64,000 bases of DNA from JAFNAG01 sp963739235. GTDB lineage: Bacteria; Acidobacteriota; UBA6911. Where the stretch lies: positions 124,001 through 188,000 of the forward strand of contig CAVTZY010000032.1 in NCBI GenBank assembly GCA_963739235.1. Reading direction: 5' to 3'. This document shows, piece by piece, positions 1 through 7,912 of the stretch (position 1 is its first letter; each line of letters opens with the position of its first letter). Position numbers and translations under genes: made by a program. Below the pieces are notes generated by a model, which saw only the letters and a list, made by a program, of their open reading frames with translations, had not been told where the DNA came from and did no database searches.

Positions 1-677
1 GCCGGAGGTAGCTGCATCATACCCATCGACAATAGGACCGAAGCCACAACCATGTCGATGACCAGGAATGGAATAAAGAGAACAAAACCAATCTGGAAGG
101 CGGTCTTGAGCTCGGAAATCATGAAACTGGGAATCACGATGCTCATGGGAAGGTCCTGGCTGTTCTTCGGCCTGGGTGCTTTGGCGATATTCAGGAAAAG
201 AAGCAGATCTTTCTCGCGCGTGTATCGCAGCATGAATTCACGCAACGGCACACAGGCTTGGTCAAGAGCCTGCATCTCCGTCAGCTGGCCCTTGATCATC
301 GGCTGGACGGCATCACGGTTAATCTTTTCGCCGACGGGCTGCATGATAAAGAAGGTCAGAAACAGCGACAGCCCGATGATGATCTGGTTGGGCGGCATGG
401 TCTGGGTGCCGAGCGCCTGGCGCAGAAAGTGCGAGACGATGACAATGCGCGTAAAGCAGGTAACGGAAACAAGAATCGCCGGAACCAGGGAAAGAATGGT
501 GAGTAGGACAAGGATTTGCAGCGGCACCGTCAAGCCATTTCCGTTGGCTCCGCCGCCAATCCGCAGCTCGATCCCCGAAAAGTTTTTGTCCTGAGCCGCA
601 GGCGCGGCATGAGCCGCCATGGGAAGCCCAAGGAGGATCGAAAGCAGCAACGTTGCCGTTGTTATTTTCATGACCAT
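1..677 (-). CDS. fliP: Flagellar type III export gate protein FliP (C-terminus cut by window edge)
   Basis: FliP is an inner-membrane subunit of the FliPQR export gate through which flagellar rod, hook and filament proteins leave the cell. Reading the minus strand from 677, a signal-peptide-like start (MVMKITTATLLLSILLG) is followed by the conserved core LVLLTILSLVPAILVSVTCF, then TRIVIVSHFLRQALGTQTMP and PPNQIIIGLSLFLTFFIMQP. The reading stays open to base 1 at the motif MGMMQLPPA, so only the last part is missing. The start may be 677 or 671 (ATG GTC ATG). It lies 16 bases after the fliO stop, as fourth gene of the fliL-fliN-fliO-fliP operon; fliQ, fliR, flhB and flhA would be expected beyond the left edge. 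Frame is intact here. Confidence 0.95.
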   Translation of the reverse strand, partial: MVMKITTATLLLSILLGLPMAAHAAPAAQDKNFSGIELRIGGGANGNGLTVPLQILVLLTILSLVPAILVSVTCFTRIVIVSHFLRQALGTQTMPPNQIIIGLSLFLTFFIMQPVGEKINRDAVQPMIKGQLTEMQALDQACVPLREFMLRYTREKDLLLFLNIAKAPRPKNSQDLPMSIVIPSFMISELKTAFQIGFVLFIPFLVIDMVVASVLLSMGMMQLPP

Positions 678-693
678 AGGTTCGACTGAAGCG

Positions 694-1584
694 CTAACCT
701 TCCAGTGCCTTGCGCAATTCCAGCATCTTGCCGCGAATGTCCGGGGGGAGTGCCTTCACTGCCGATGGGCGCGCAGGAGACGCTTTTTTTTCCTGCTCAT
801 AGAAACTTCTGAAATTGCTGGGATAAGCCGTCGCAGCCTGTGATTCCAGGATGTTAGTCGCACCTGCTGCGGCACTTCCGGTCCCGGCATTGAGTGCAGT
901 CAGCAGCGTAATCTGACCGGGCGTGCAGGCCAGAAGGAACCTTTGTGCGCCGGCCTGAACCATGACAATGCTCCTCTTTTCGCCCATGGGTAGGGTTTCA
1001 ATGAGCCGGATGTCGCGTTCGTTGGGACGCTTGGTCATGTATTGCGGGGCGAATTTCCTGAACAGCAGATACCCTCCCAGGATCAGGCAGATGATCACCC
1101 CCACGCTCCCGACTGTCTTAGCCATCTCGGCCCATCCCAAGCCCTGCACCGGAGCGGTTGTTTCGGTCTTCTCTGTGACGTGCTCGGAATTACTGCGGGT
1201 CTCCGTTCTGGCTGGGGTCGCCAAGGTAGAAGTTTCCGGCGATGGTGGCGGTGGCGGAGGCACGATGGGCAACACCGGCTCGGCTGGAGCGGGTGCCACG
1301 TTCTTCGCTGGCGCAGAAACAGAGGGTTTGACCCAAACGGATCCAGCGGACTTCGCAGCGCCCTTCTTGGCCGGCTGCGTGACTGTGGGCTCCGGTTGCC
1401 GCTTCGTGTTTTGCTCTGCCGTACCTTGCGCATCCGGCGCCTGCGTCGGCTCATCTGCCGCCGCAACCGTTGCTATGGCTCGCGGCTGGCTGTTTTGTGC
1501 CATCACAGGAAAGCTGAATAGCAGCGCGAGGATGACCAGGATCTGTAGTCGCTTCGGAATATGGGCCCTGACTCCTGCTTGCAT
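694..1584 (-). CDS. fliO: Flagellar biosynthesis protein FliO
   Basis: FliO is a bitopic membrane protein that helps assemble the FliP ring of the export gate. About 296 residues: signal-like hydrophobic start (LQILVILALLFSFPVMA), a long Pro/Ala/Thr-rich periplasmic linker to about residue 150, one membrane segment (VGVIICLILGGYLLF) and a small cytoplasmic domain with the FliO pattern RLIETLPMGEKRSIVMVQ and RFLLACTPGQITLL. I place the start at 1584, not at the in-frame ATG at 1611, because an AGGAGG ribosome site sits about nine bases upstream and overlaps the fliN stop codon. The pre-membrane linker is long for the family. Position between fliN and fliP supports the call. Confidence 0.88.
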   Translation of the reverse strand: MQAGVRAHIPKRLQILVILALLFSFPVMAQNSQPRAIATVAAADEPTQAPDAQGTAEQNTKRQPEPTVTQPAKKGAAKSAGSVWVKPSVSAPAKNVAPAPAEPVLPIVPPPPPPSPETSTLATPARTETRSNSEHVTEKTETTAPVQGLGWAEMAKTVGSVGVIICLILGGYLLFRKFAPQYMTKRPNERDIRLIETLPMGEKRSIVMVQAGAQRFLLACTPGQITLLTALNAGTGSAAAGATNILESQAATAYPSNFRSFYEQEKKASPARPSAVKALPPDIRGKMLELRKALEG

Positions 1585-1597
1585 GACTTCTCTCCTC

Positions 1598-1885
1598 CTA
1601 AGTTTGCACATGAAAATCGGTCAACCGGATCCCAGCCTTGCTTTCTATCTCGAGAATCTCGCCGAATGCAACGAGTTTCCCATTGATATAAACATCGATG
1701 TTCTCGCCGGCTGCTTTTGGGATATCTACAATCGATGCAGGTTTCAGCAGCAGGATGTCACGCACCTGCATGCTCCGGCGCCCGATCTCGAGGGTAATTC
1801 GCATCGGAATGTCGAGGTATCCCGCATACTCTGACATGATGCCAGATATCGCGTCAGCATCCGCGTGGCTTGGAGCATCTGCCAT
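1598..1885 (-). CDS. fliN: Flagellar motor switch protein FliN (short, SpoA domain only)
   Basis: FliN forms the lower rim of the cytoplasmic C-ring and takes part in rotor switching and export-substrate docking. The 95-residue product is almost only a SpoA (surface presentation of antigens) domain: DIPMRITLEIGRRSMQVRDI, LKPASIVDIPKAAGENIDVY and INGKLVAFGEILEIESKAG. The extended N-terminal region of many FliN or the CheC-like part of FliY is absent. A perfect TAAGGAGG site precedes the ATG. It starts only 11 bases after the fliL stop, so the usual neighbour fliM does not fit between the two genes. Confidence 0.9.
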   Translation of the reverse strand: MADAPSHADADAISGIMSEYAGYLDIPMRITLEIGRRSMQVRDILLLKPASIVDIPKAAGENIDVYINGKLVAFGEILEIESKAGIRLTDFHVQT

Positions 1886-1896
1886 CGTAGACCTCC

Positions 1897-2391
1897 TTAA
1901 AGTTGAACGACAAAGTCCATGATATAAACTTCAATGACCTTTCCCTTGGGAAGGACCTTGCTTACCAGCTCACGGATGTCCTTCTTGAGCTTGTCTTTGC
2001 CCTCCGGGGAGAGCAGTTCATCGGAGGTCTTGGTGCTCAGACAAGAGATGATAACGTCTCGTGTAGCCGCCAGTGTCACCGGGTCGTCCTTCAGCTCGTC
2101 TCCCAGCTTGTTCTCATTGAGTCCCAATCGGAAGGTAACCTTGATGAAACGGGTTGCATCCGGATCCGCCAGATTGACCAGGAACGAATCCAGGTTCATT
2201 GTGGACTTCACCTTTTCGGCTTCCTTGGTAGCCTCGACTTTTCCTCTGGAACCAACCAGGTAGTTTCTCGTGAGGAAGCCGACGCTGCCGAGCAACAGAA
2301 GCACACCACCCATGATGATCCACAATTTGAGTTTCCCTTTTTTCGGGGCATCTGCTTCTTGTGGAGCTTCAACTTCTTCGGGTTCAGCCAT
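1897..2391 (-). CDS. fliL: Flagellar basal body-associated protein FliL
   Basis: FliL is a single-pass inner-membrane protein that surrounds the stator and stabilises torque generation. 164 residues: an acidic, Lys-containing cytoplasmic start, a membrane segment near residues 24-41 (LWIIMGGVLLLLGSVGFL) and a periplasmic FliL domain with MNLDSFLVNLADPDATRFIK, a Ser-Thr-Lys-Thr turn (LSTKTSDELLSPEG) and the family-typical end GKVIEVYIMDFVVQL. It is the first gene of its transcript: a sigma-54 promoter lies 52 bases upstream and a terminator separates it from flgE. FliN begins 11 bases downstream. Confidence 0.93.
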   Translation of the reverse strand: MAEPEEVEAPQEADAPKKGKLKLWIIMGGVLLLLGSVGFLTRNYLVGSRGKVEATKEAEKVKSTMNLDSFLVNLADPDATRFIKVTFRLGLNENKLGDELKDDPVTLAATRDVIISCLSTKTSDELLSPEGKDKLKKDIRELVSKVLPKGKVIEVYIMDFVVQL

Positions 2392-2442
2392 CTTTGCTAT
2401 TCTCCCATTGGCAAACAGGACATGCCTGACGGGAACACTAAT

Positions 2443-2457
2443 GCAAAGGATATGCCA
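2443..2457 (-). promoter_or_regulatory. Sigma-54 (-24/-12) promoter of fliL-fliN-fliO-fliP
   Basis: On the minus strand the site reads TGGCAT-N5-TTGC, one mismatch from the RpoN consensus TGGCAC-N5-TTGC, with the obligatory GG-N10-GC spacing. It sits about 52 bases before the fliL ATG and downstream of the flgE terminator. NtrC-family activators encoded at 14524-15870 and 20307-21713 are natural candidates to drive it (inference). Confidence 0.75.
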
Positions 2458-2806
2458 ATGGGGTTTGTTAACTGAGAGACGGCAGTCGGGGATACGGACG
2501 AGAGGAAGCGCAGGGAATAAGCACTAGGAAACAAATGAGTTCGCTGATGGGATCCGCAACCCGCCGGTGTGGGTGGAGGTAAACAGGAAGCGCACAATCA
2601 GGCAATGCAGATATAGGGTGTCAAGGTGAATTCATCGGGATGACAATTATTTGACCCTTTCCCGCATTTGTCCCCAGCAAACGCGGTGTCGCTGCCGTCA
2701 TTTTGGAGCACCACGTTCAGGGAATCTGGTGGTACCTCGGCAAAACCAGCGCCAGGAATGGAGGGCCGAAGTTTCGCCACCCCGTTCGGGGCCGGGATGG
2801 CTTGGC

Positions 2807-2876
2807 TAAAATAAAGCCGGCGCTGACCTGGCTGGTCACAGGCAAGGTGCCTGTGACCTGCAGGATCAGCGCCGGC
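2807..2876 (-). terminator. Rho-independent terminator after flgE
   Basis: A two-part stem lies 20 bases after the flgE stop: outer arms GCCGGCGCTGA / TCAGCGCCGGC (2816-2826 / 2866-2876) and inner arms GGTCACAGGCA / TGCCTGTGACC with a three-base loop, separated by a 7x7 internal bulge. On the minus strand it is followed by TTTATTTTA, the U-rich tail of an intrinsic terminator. It closes the 5043-2897 transcript ahead of the fliL promoter. The rest of 2392-2896 shows no gene. Confidence 0.75.
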
Positions 2877-2896
2877 GTCAGATCAGATCAAGTCAA

Positions 2897-4141
2897 TTAC
2901 CGTTTCAAGTTGATCGCTTCCTGATAAAGCTCGTCCGTTGTGGTGATTACGCGCGAATTCGCCTGGTATCCACGTTGGGCGACAATCAGGTTGGTAAACT
3001 GTTCGGCGATATCCACATTGGACAGCTCGAGAGAGCTGCCCACTACGGTCCCTCGACCACCTGTGCGTGCTGTGCCTATGGAGGGTTCACCGGAAGATAC
3101 CGAACTGACGAAACTCGCCCCGGTAAACTTTAAGAGCCCTTCAGGGTTGTTGAAATTGGCGACTGCCAACTGCGCCAATGGATTCACCTGGCCGTTATCG
3201 TAGATACCCCTGATGATACCCGCGCTGTCGATAGCCACATCCCGCAGGGTACTGGAAGCGTATCCATCCTGGGAGACCGAGGATGTGGCAGATGCACCTG
3301 AATTGCCAGTAAAACGGGGGAAACCGCTGGAGTCAAGAACCTCGAAGGTAATGTCTTGGTCGGTTGCTCCGTCAGCAAGGTTGGTGATGGAGAGTGTGGG
3401 ATTTGCAGCCGGGGCACTCATAACACCAGCGCCGTCGAAAGTAAATACGCCTGATCCGATGGACACGGGTGGATTGCCTGCGGCCCCTCCGAGGGTGTCC
3501 TGAGATGGAACGGAGGCTGACCAGTTCCAGTCACTTATTCCGGTTTTGGTGAAGGTAAAAGTTGTCGTGTGCGCAAAACCCAGGGAATCATAGACCTGCA
3601 CCGCAGTGCTGAAACTTGAATTCACGGCCGCTTGGCTGTCCAGGTTTGCCGTGATTCCCAGAGTGGTGGTCGCCTTTGGCGGCAGGTTGCGGCTTCCCTG
3701 AATCGTGATCGGGGACAGGGGCTGATTTGCATTGATGATGCCGGCGGATGCCATATATCCCAGCACGGTGTAGCCGTCGGAGTTGACCAATTGGCCTGTG
3801 CCGTTGAAGCTGAAGTTGCCGGCCCTGCTGTAGGCCTCGCCAGATCCGTTGCTGACCACGAAGAACCCGCTGCCGCTGAGGGCAACGTCCGTGGAACGCC
3901 CCGTGTTCTGAATGGATCCCTGAGTAAATAGCGGAGAAACTCCCGCACTGATGGTCCCCAAACCTACTTGAATGGGATTCCCGTCTGCCGAGTAGGAAAC
4001 GCTGCCCAGCAACTCGGCAAAGGTGGACCTGGCAGCCTTGAATCCGGTGGTGTTGATATTGGCCAGGTTGTTGCCGATGACGTTGATGGCCTGGGAATTG
4101 GCTTCGATGCCGCTCACTCCAGTAAAGAACGAGGTTAGCAT
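2897..4141 (-). CDS. flgE: Flagellar hook protein FlgE
   Basis: FlgE polymerises into the flexible hook linking rod and filament outside the cell. 414 residues. The N-terminal flagellar rod/hook motif is clear (GVSGIEANSQAINVIGNNLA, then ANINTTGFKAARSTFAELLG), followed by the FlgE-type GLGTISAGVSPLFTQGSIQ and SGSGFFVVSNGSGEAYSRAG. The central FlgE D2-like region is Ser/Thr/Ala-rich. The C-terminus has the conserved SNVDIAEQFTNLIVAQRGYQ and ANSRVITTTDELYQEAINLK. Its size and central domain favour FlgE over FlgF/FlgG. It follows flgD by 18 bases, and a terminator follows it. Confidence 0.95.
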   Translation of the reverse strand: MLTSFFTGVSGIEANSQAINVIGNNLANINTTGFKAARSTFAELLGSVSYSADGNPIQVGLGTISAGVSPLFTQGSIQNTGRSTDVALSGSGFFVVSNGSGEAYSRAGNFSFNGTGQLVNSDGYTVLGYMASAGIINANQPLSPITIQGSRNLPPKATTTLGITANLDSQAAVNSSFSTAVQVYDSLGFAHTTTFTFTKTGISDWNWSASVPSQDTLGGAAGNPPVSIGSGVFTFDGAGVMSAPAANPTLSITNLADGATDQDITFEVLDSSGFPRFTGNSGASATSSVSQDGYASSTLRDVAIDSAGIIRGIYDNGQVNPLAQLAVANFNNPEGLLKFTGASFVSSVSSGEPSIGTARTGGRGTVVGSSLELSNVDIAEQFTNLIVAQRGYQANSRVITTTDELYQEAINLKR

Positions 4142-4159
4142 ATGAGATTATCCTTTATC

Positions 4160-4468
4160 CTAAGGTTGGGTTTGGGTGGTGGAACTGTCAGTTGTTCCAT
4201 CTGTCGTAATGCCGACAAGTTTGTTGATCCCATCTTTAATGGCAACTAATTGCTCAAGTGAGCTGAAAGTTGCCAGCTGGGCGAGAAAAGCCTCGTTTTT
4301 GACGGGCTCGATCGGGTCCTGATTCTTTAGTTGCGCGACCAGGAGCTGCAGGAATTCATCTTTGGTTGCGGTCTCGACAGAGTCGGTCGATGTGCTCTTG
4401 CTTTGGGTCTGCGCGGCCGTTGTTAATGAGATCGGCAGGCCAAGAGTATTTACGGATCCTACGTCCAT
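4160..4468 (-). CDS. flgD: Flagellar hook assembly scaffold FlgD (short form)
   Basis: FlgD caps the growing hook and guides FlgE assembly. The 102-residue product carries the conserved N-terminal block (ATKDEFLQLLVAQLKNQDPI, then EPVKNEAFLAQLATFSSLEQ) and ends soon after it. It lacks the C-terminal Tudor/fibronectin-like domains of the full-length protein (often about 220 residues); short FlgD proteins of this kind occur in several phyla. The ATG overlaps the stop of the upstream unknown gene (TAATG) and has an AGGAGGG site, so the two are translationally coupled. FlgE follows. Confidence 0.9.
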   Translation of the reverse strand: MDVGSVNTLGLPISLTTAAQTQSKSTSTDSVETATKDEFLQLLVAQLKNQDPIEPVKNEAFLAQLATFSSLEQLVAIKDGINKLVGITTDGTTDSSTTQTQP

Positions 4469-5043
4469 TATGCCCTCCTGAAGCTTGAATGCAATGTGTT
4501 CGCTGGGGCGGACCCAGCCGTACCTGATTCTGCGAAAATTTCGGCAGCTCCCAGTCCGAACAGTCCGGAATTGCAGGCCACATTTTGCGCATCCGCGGCA
4601 TTTCCCCCGGCACTTGCGGCAAACAGGTAGCTGCGGTTCTGATTCTCTTGCCCGTCCTTCGCAGCAATTAGGGATGAAACCTTCGCTACGGGCAATGGAC
4701 CGAACGGTGTTTGGATAACACCCTGCGCGCCTACATTCCTGGCTGAGGAGGAAGTAAGTTCAGCGCCGTGTGTTACTGCAGTTTGACTGGAGGGAGTTGT
4801 GTTGACGGATTGAGTGGGGCTTTTCTGTGAGACACTCACCACGACAGCGGGCTGCGAGGCTGAAGTTGACAACTGCACATTCGCGAACGCCGCAAAAAAA
4901 GAAGGCAATGAGCCTATCTGCGACTGGGCTGAGCGGGAGTCAGAATTTGACAGCAGGTTTTCTCCGCGTGACTTAACCGACGGCGTCCCACTTGGAAAGA
5001 GCGGGGATATGCTGAAATTGCTGACGGTGGCGCCCGAACTCAT
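4468..5043 (-). CDS. Unknown Ser/Thr-rich protein in the hook operon
   Basis: I do not recognise this 191-residue protein. It is rich in Ser, Ala, Thr and Gln, without membrane segments or a signal peptide; a short ordered-looking stretch is QTPFGPLPVAKVSSLIAAKD near residues 125-145. The start at 5043 is chosen for its strong GAGGAGGAGAG site; the frame stays open further up to 5370 but without ribosome site or protein-like composition, and a sigma-54 promoter lies in that stretch. It is the first gene of a transcript with flgD and flgE and its stop overlaps the flgD start, so a role in hook assembly or length control is plausible, by position only. Confidence 0.6.
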   Translation of the reverse strand: MSSGATVSNFSISPLFPSGTPSVKSRGENLLSNSDSRSAQSQIGSLPSFFAAFANVQLSTSASQPAVVVSVSQKSPTQSVNTTPSSQTAVTHGAELTSSSARNVGAQGVIQTPFGPLPVAKVSSLIAAKDGQENQNRSYLFAASAGGNAADAQNVACNSGLFGLGAAEIFAESGTAGSAPANTLHSSFRRA

Positions 5044-5128
5044 TAATCTCTCCTCCTCAGCTAGTGAGGATTGTTGATCCTTTTCCGGTCTTACCGGGTG
5101 CGGGTCCCTGCCCGCACTTATTTGCATT

Positions 5129-5143
5129 GCACTTCGCGTGCCA
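5129..5143 (-). promoter_or_regulatory. Sigma-54 (-24/-12) promoter of the unknown gene-flgD-flgE transcript
   Basis: The minus strand reads TGGCAC-N5-GTGC with exact GG-N10-GC spacing: a perfect -24 hexamer and one mismatch in the -12 element. It lies 86 bases upstream of the 5043 start. It also shows that the longer open frame up to 5370 is not the start of the protein. Confidence 0.7.
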
Positions 5144-5436
5144 GTTCTCAGGCGAAATTGAAAACTGGCCTGGCAATACCGCATGTTATTATATTTCAAT
5201 AGCTTATAAAGGAGACAGTCATCAAGGGCCGGGGTTTTGCATTCCGGGTTAGGCAAGCATTTTTTGCCTGGTAGGAAAGTGATGCACCCCCTGCGGAGAA
5301 CATGGGAGCGGCGGCCGAGTTGGCAATTTTTTCTTCCTGCATTGCGGCGACTGTTGTGGACGATAACCATGGCGACAGATAGGCCGTGAAAACCAAAGGG
5401 CGGGCACGGGGCTGGCCGCGGCTGCAGTCGATGATT

Positions 5437-5719
5437 CTAGGAGCCCGTCCGAGAATTAGGAGGGGCCGCGTTTCGAGCGCCGCGGGGGCAGATGCAAGGC
5501 GGCGCGACGCAGGCGATGTCGCTGCACATCGTCGAGGAGCGCCAACGCCGCAGATGCCCCCGCGCCGCCGGAACCCGAAGGGCGCATGGGGCTTGCGGGG
5601 CGATCTCCGCGTTGCTCGTCGTCAACGATGTGCAGAGACATCGCATCCTCCTCGCGCCTTGAGCTCGCCCCGCAAGCCCCATGCGCGCGACCCCTCCTAA
5701 TTCTCGGACGGGCTCCTAG
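5437..5719. mobile_element. MITE-like element with 29-bp perfect terminal inverted repeats
   Basis: Positions 5437-5465 and 5691-5719 are perfect 29-base inverted copies beginning CTAGGAGCCCGTCC. Between them are more inverted pairs: 5481-5490 with 5556-5565, 5513-5532 with 5625-5644 (one mismatch) and 5582-5603 with 5665-5686. The last two pairs cross, so they cannot both form simple hairpins at once. The insert is very G+C-rich and carries no convincing gene. Its right end supplies the stop codon of fliK (TAG at 5716-5718). No clear target duplication was found. A non-autonomous transposon relic or a large REP-type element is the best reading; a structured RNA is the alternative. Confidence 0.65.
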
Positions 5720-7881
5720 GCGATGGCGTGGAACGTGCTGTGCGGCCTCAATGCGAGGAGAGTTTGCTGATCCAGGGCAAGTTCCTCACCCGGCTCCTCG
5801 AAATGATCGCTTATCCCGGAATGGAATCCTGAATCGTCCTGCTGGCTGGAGCTGGAACGAGACTCCTGGTGCCCGGGCGATGATTGCTGCGGCCAAGAAC
5901 CTTCCTGCACCGCCACGCTGATGCGGTCAATTTTGAGTCCCTGGTCCTGGAAGTTTTGCTGAAGCAGCGGCAGGTTGCGTTCGAGGTAATTTTTGACGCT
6001 GGCAGATTCAGTAAGAATGGTGGCCAGAACTCCAGCGGTCAACGTCTCCGCCTTGATCTCCATCCGACCCAGGGAGCTTGGCTTCAGCTGGATGGTGAGA
6101 ATGTTCTGGTTATCGCGAAGCTGCATCTGGATGCGCCCGGTCAGCTGCGTCAGGAAATCCGTCGCCTGTGCCGGCGCGCTCTGCTTCGGCGCCAATAGAG
6201 CAAGAATCGACTTCATTTCAGTGCCGGTTGCCTGATGCGGCAACTGAAATCCAGCCTCCCAGGAAGCCGAGGTTGTGGATACCGCCTGTGCTAAAGGCCG
6301 GAATCCTGCCAAAGCTGGCACGTCAGAGGTGCTGCTATGAGCAGACTGATTATGAAAGAGCGTTCGCTGAGCAATTTGCATGTCTGCCCACGCCGACTCA
6401 CCCGAATCCGCAGTTGGTTCCCTCCGCTCGGTGGCTACCTCCCTTGCCGTTTCCGCTTCGGCAGGCTTGGCTGCAGCATTTGTCTGGTTCAGATTTTCCA
6501 GCAGATGTCCGCCCTCGGGTACGTCGCCGGCAAATGCAGATCCGCTTGAAACTTGGCCTATATCAGCGGCAGGCTGCGGCGTGGCCAACACCACTACAGG
6601 TTGGTCAACGGTCGGCATGCACCGCATCGCGGGTTGGATTTCTTTGGCATTACCTCGGACAGTGGGGAGATCCGGAGTACGCCGGGCACCGGCGGCTTTG
6701 CTCTGGGCGACACCCTCCAGGCCGAAAAACGCAGCCGATACGCTTGCAGCATCCGCTGTCTCTGATTTCATCGGGATAATAGCAGGGGATCCGTCAGGCG
6801 AGTCCGGCTCCGATGCTGAGCGCTTCTGTGCGGGAGCCTCTGGGCTGCTCTCCTCAGAAAGAGCCGGGGGGGACACCGGAATGGCAGTCGTAATGGCCGG
6901 GACAGCCGCAGCAGATGCGTCGCTGCGGAAGGCCCGTATGACCTCCACCCGATTTCCAGGCTCTACAGCGGTCGAGTCCACCACACGCACAGCTTCAGGT
7001 GACAGGTCGGCATTGGCTTGCGGTATTGGCGCAGGAGACGTGGAGACTCCTATCAGCTGGGCTTGTGGGTTACTTGTATCAAGATCTTCGGCTGCGGAAG
7101 CCGGAGGGGGTGTGGAGGGTGCCGAAGAAAAAACTGCATTCGCAGGAGGCATGATCGAAATCGGATGTCCTGCATCGCAGGTAGCACCTGATGTTCGAGC
7201 CGCGGCTGCCTGGGGAATTGCCTCCGCCGGTATTTCAGCGTCGATAGCAGGGATCTGCGAGTCGGGCGTGACAGCGCTGGCTTGTGCATTATCCGCCAGG
7301 TTGGCGGAGCGGAGAATGGGCGTTGCACTTTGATCTGCCGGCACCGAAGTGGATGCGCGGTTGCTGGCTCCCTTGAGTCCCTCCGGGACAGCCAACGTCA
7401 GTCCAGCGGATGTTTCAGAGGCCGTTGGGGTGCCACCCGGTATGGAATGTTGCTGGATTTCGGCGGACACAAAGCCAAAAGGCAGGAGGAGAATGGCCGT
7501 CGCACTGGGATCTGCCGGCACCGAAGTGGATGCCCGGTTGCTGGCTCCCTTGAGTCCTTCCGGGACAGCCGGCGTCGGTCCGGTGGATAATTCAGAGGCC
7601 GTTGGGGTGTCGCCTGGCATGGAATGCTGCTGGATTTCGGTGGACACAAAGCTAAAAGGCAGGATGGGAGCAACCATACATTCGCTCGCATGATCATCCT
7701 TTTCCTCCACCTCGGGAGCGGAGTCCACTGCACCCTGCCGACCTTGGCTTGCGGCGGGCGCGGTCATTTGACCGATGACGGCAGAAAAGGTGCCGCCCTC
7801 CGGAGCCTGTTCGCTTTCCGGCCTGGCGCTGCCTAAGTCCAGGGCGGAGGGGGTGCTGTGCGGGAGGATGTCAATTCTCAT
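5716..7881 (-). CDS. fliK: Flagellar hook-length control protein FliK
   Basis: FliK is the secreted molecular ruler that measures hook length and switches export specificity through FlhB. 721 residues: a long low-complexity Ala/Pro/Ser/Thr region (about 1-560), as usual for FliK, and a C-terminal hook-length domain near 580-670 with LTGRIQMQLRDNQNILTIQL, KPSSLGRMEIKAETLTAGVL and LERNLPLLQQNFQDQGLKID. Residues about 72-190 are a tandem duplication of 59 residues (177 bp). The stop codon lies in the terminal repeat of the MITE-like insert, so the original C-terminus may have been longer. It follows fliJ by 31 bases. Confidence 0.87.
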   Translation of the reverse strand: MRIDILPHSTPSALDLGSARPESEQAPEGGTFSAVIGQMTAPAASQGRQGAVDSAPEVEEKDDHASECMVAPILPFSFVSTEIQQHSMPGDTPTASELSTGPTPAVPEGLKGASNRASTSVPADPSATAILLLPFGFVSAEIQQHSIPGGTPTASETSAGLTLAVPEGLKGASNRASTSVPADQSATPILRSANLADNAQASAVTPDSQIPAIDAEIPAEAIPQAAAARTSGATCDAGHPISIMPPANAVFSSAPSTPPPASAAEDLDTSNPQAQLIGVSTSPAPIPQANADLSPEAVRVVDSTAVEPGNRVEVIRAFRSDASAAAVPAITTAIPVSPPALSEESSPEAPAQKRSASEPDSPDGSPAIIPMKSETADAASVSAAFFGLEGVAQSKAAGARRTPDLPTVRGNAKEIQPAMRCMPTVDQPVVVLATPQPAADIGQVSSGSAFAGDVPEGGHLLENLNQTNAAAKPAEAETAREVATERREPTADSGESAWADMQIAQRTLFHNQSAHSSTSDVPALAGFRPLAQAVSTTSASWEAGFQLPHQATGTEMKSILALLAPKQSAPAQATDFLTQLTGRIQMQLRDNQNILTIQLKPSSLGRMEIKAETLTAGVLATILTESASVKNYLERNLPLLQQNFQDQGLKIDRISVAVQEGSWPQQSSPGHQESRSSSSQQDDSGFHSGISDHFEEPGEELALDQQTLLALRPHSTFHAIA
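7312..7665. repeat. Tandem duplication of 177 bp inside fliK
   Basis: Copies at 7312-7488 and 7489-7665 are near-identical, in frame (59 codons each), and give two repeats of a protein segment containing EGLKGASNRASTSVPAD. FliK length affects hook length in known systems, so such duplications can be functional. Confidence 0.8.
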
Positions 7882-7912
7882 TTATCTTCTCCGTGTGAGC
7901 ATGCCGCAGAGG

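Noticed and set aside
962..1834. Long plus-strand open frames opposite the flagellar genes (for example 962-1834)
   Set aside because: These are antisense shadows of G+C-rich genes without ribosome sites or family motifs.
4468..5370. A 300-residue reading of the unknown hook-operon gene starting at 5370
   Set aside because: The part above 5043 lacks a ribosome site, has non-protein-like composition and spans a sigma-54 promoter; a strong ribosome site sits at 5043.
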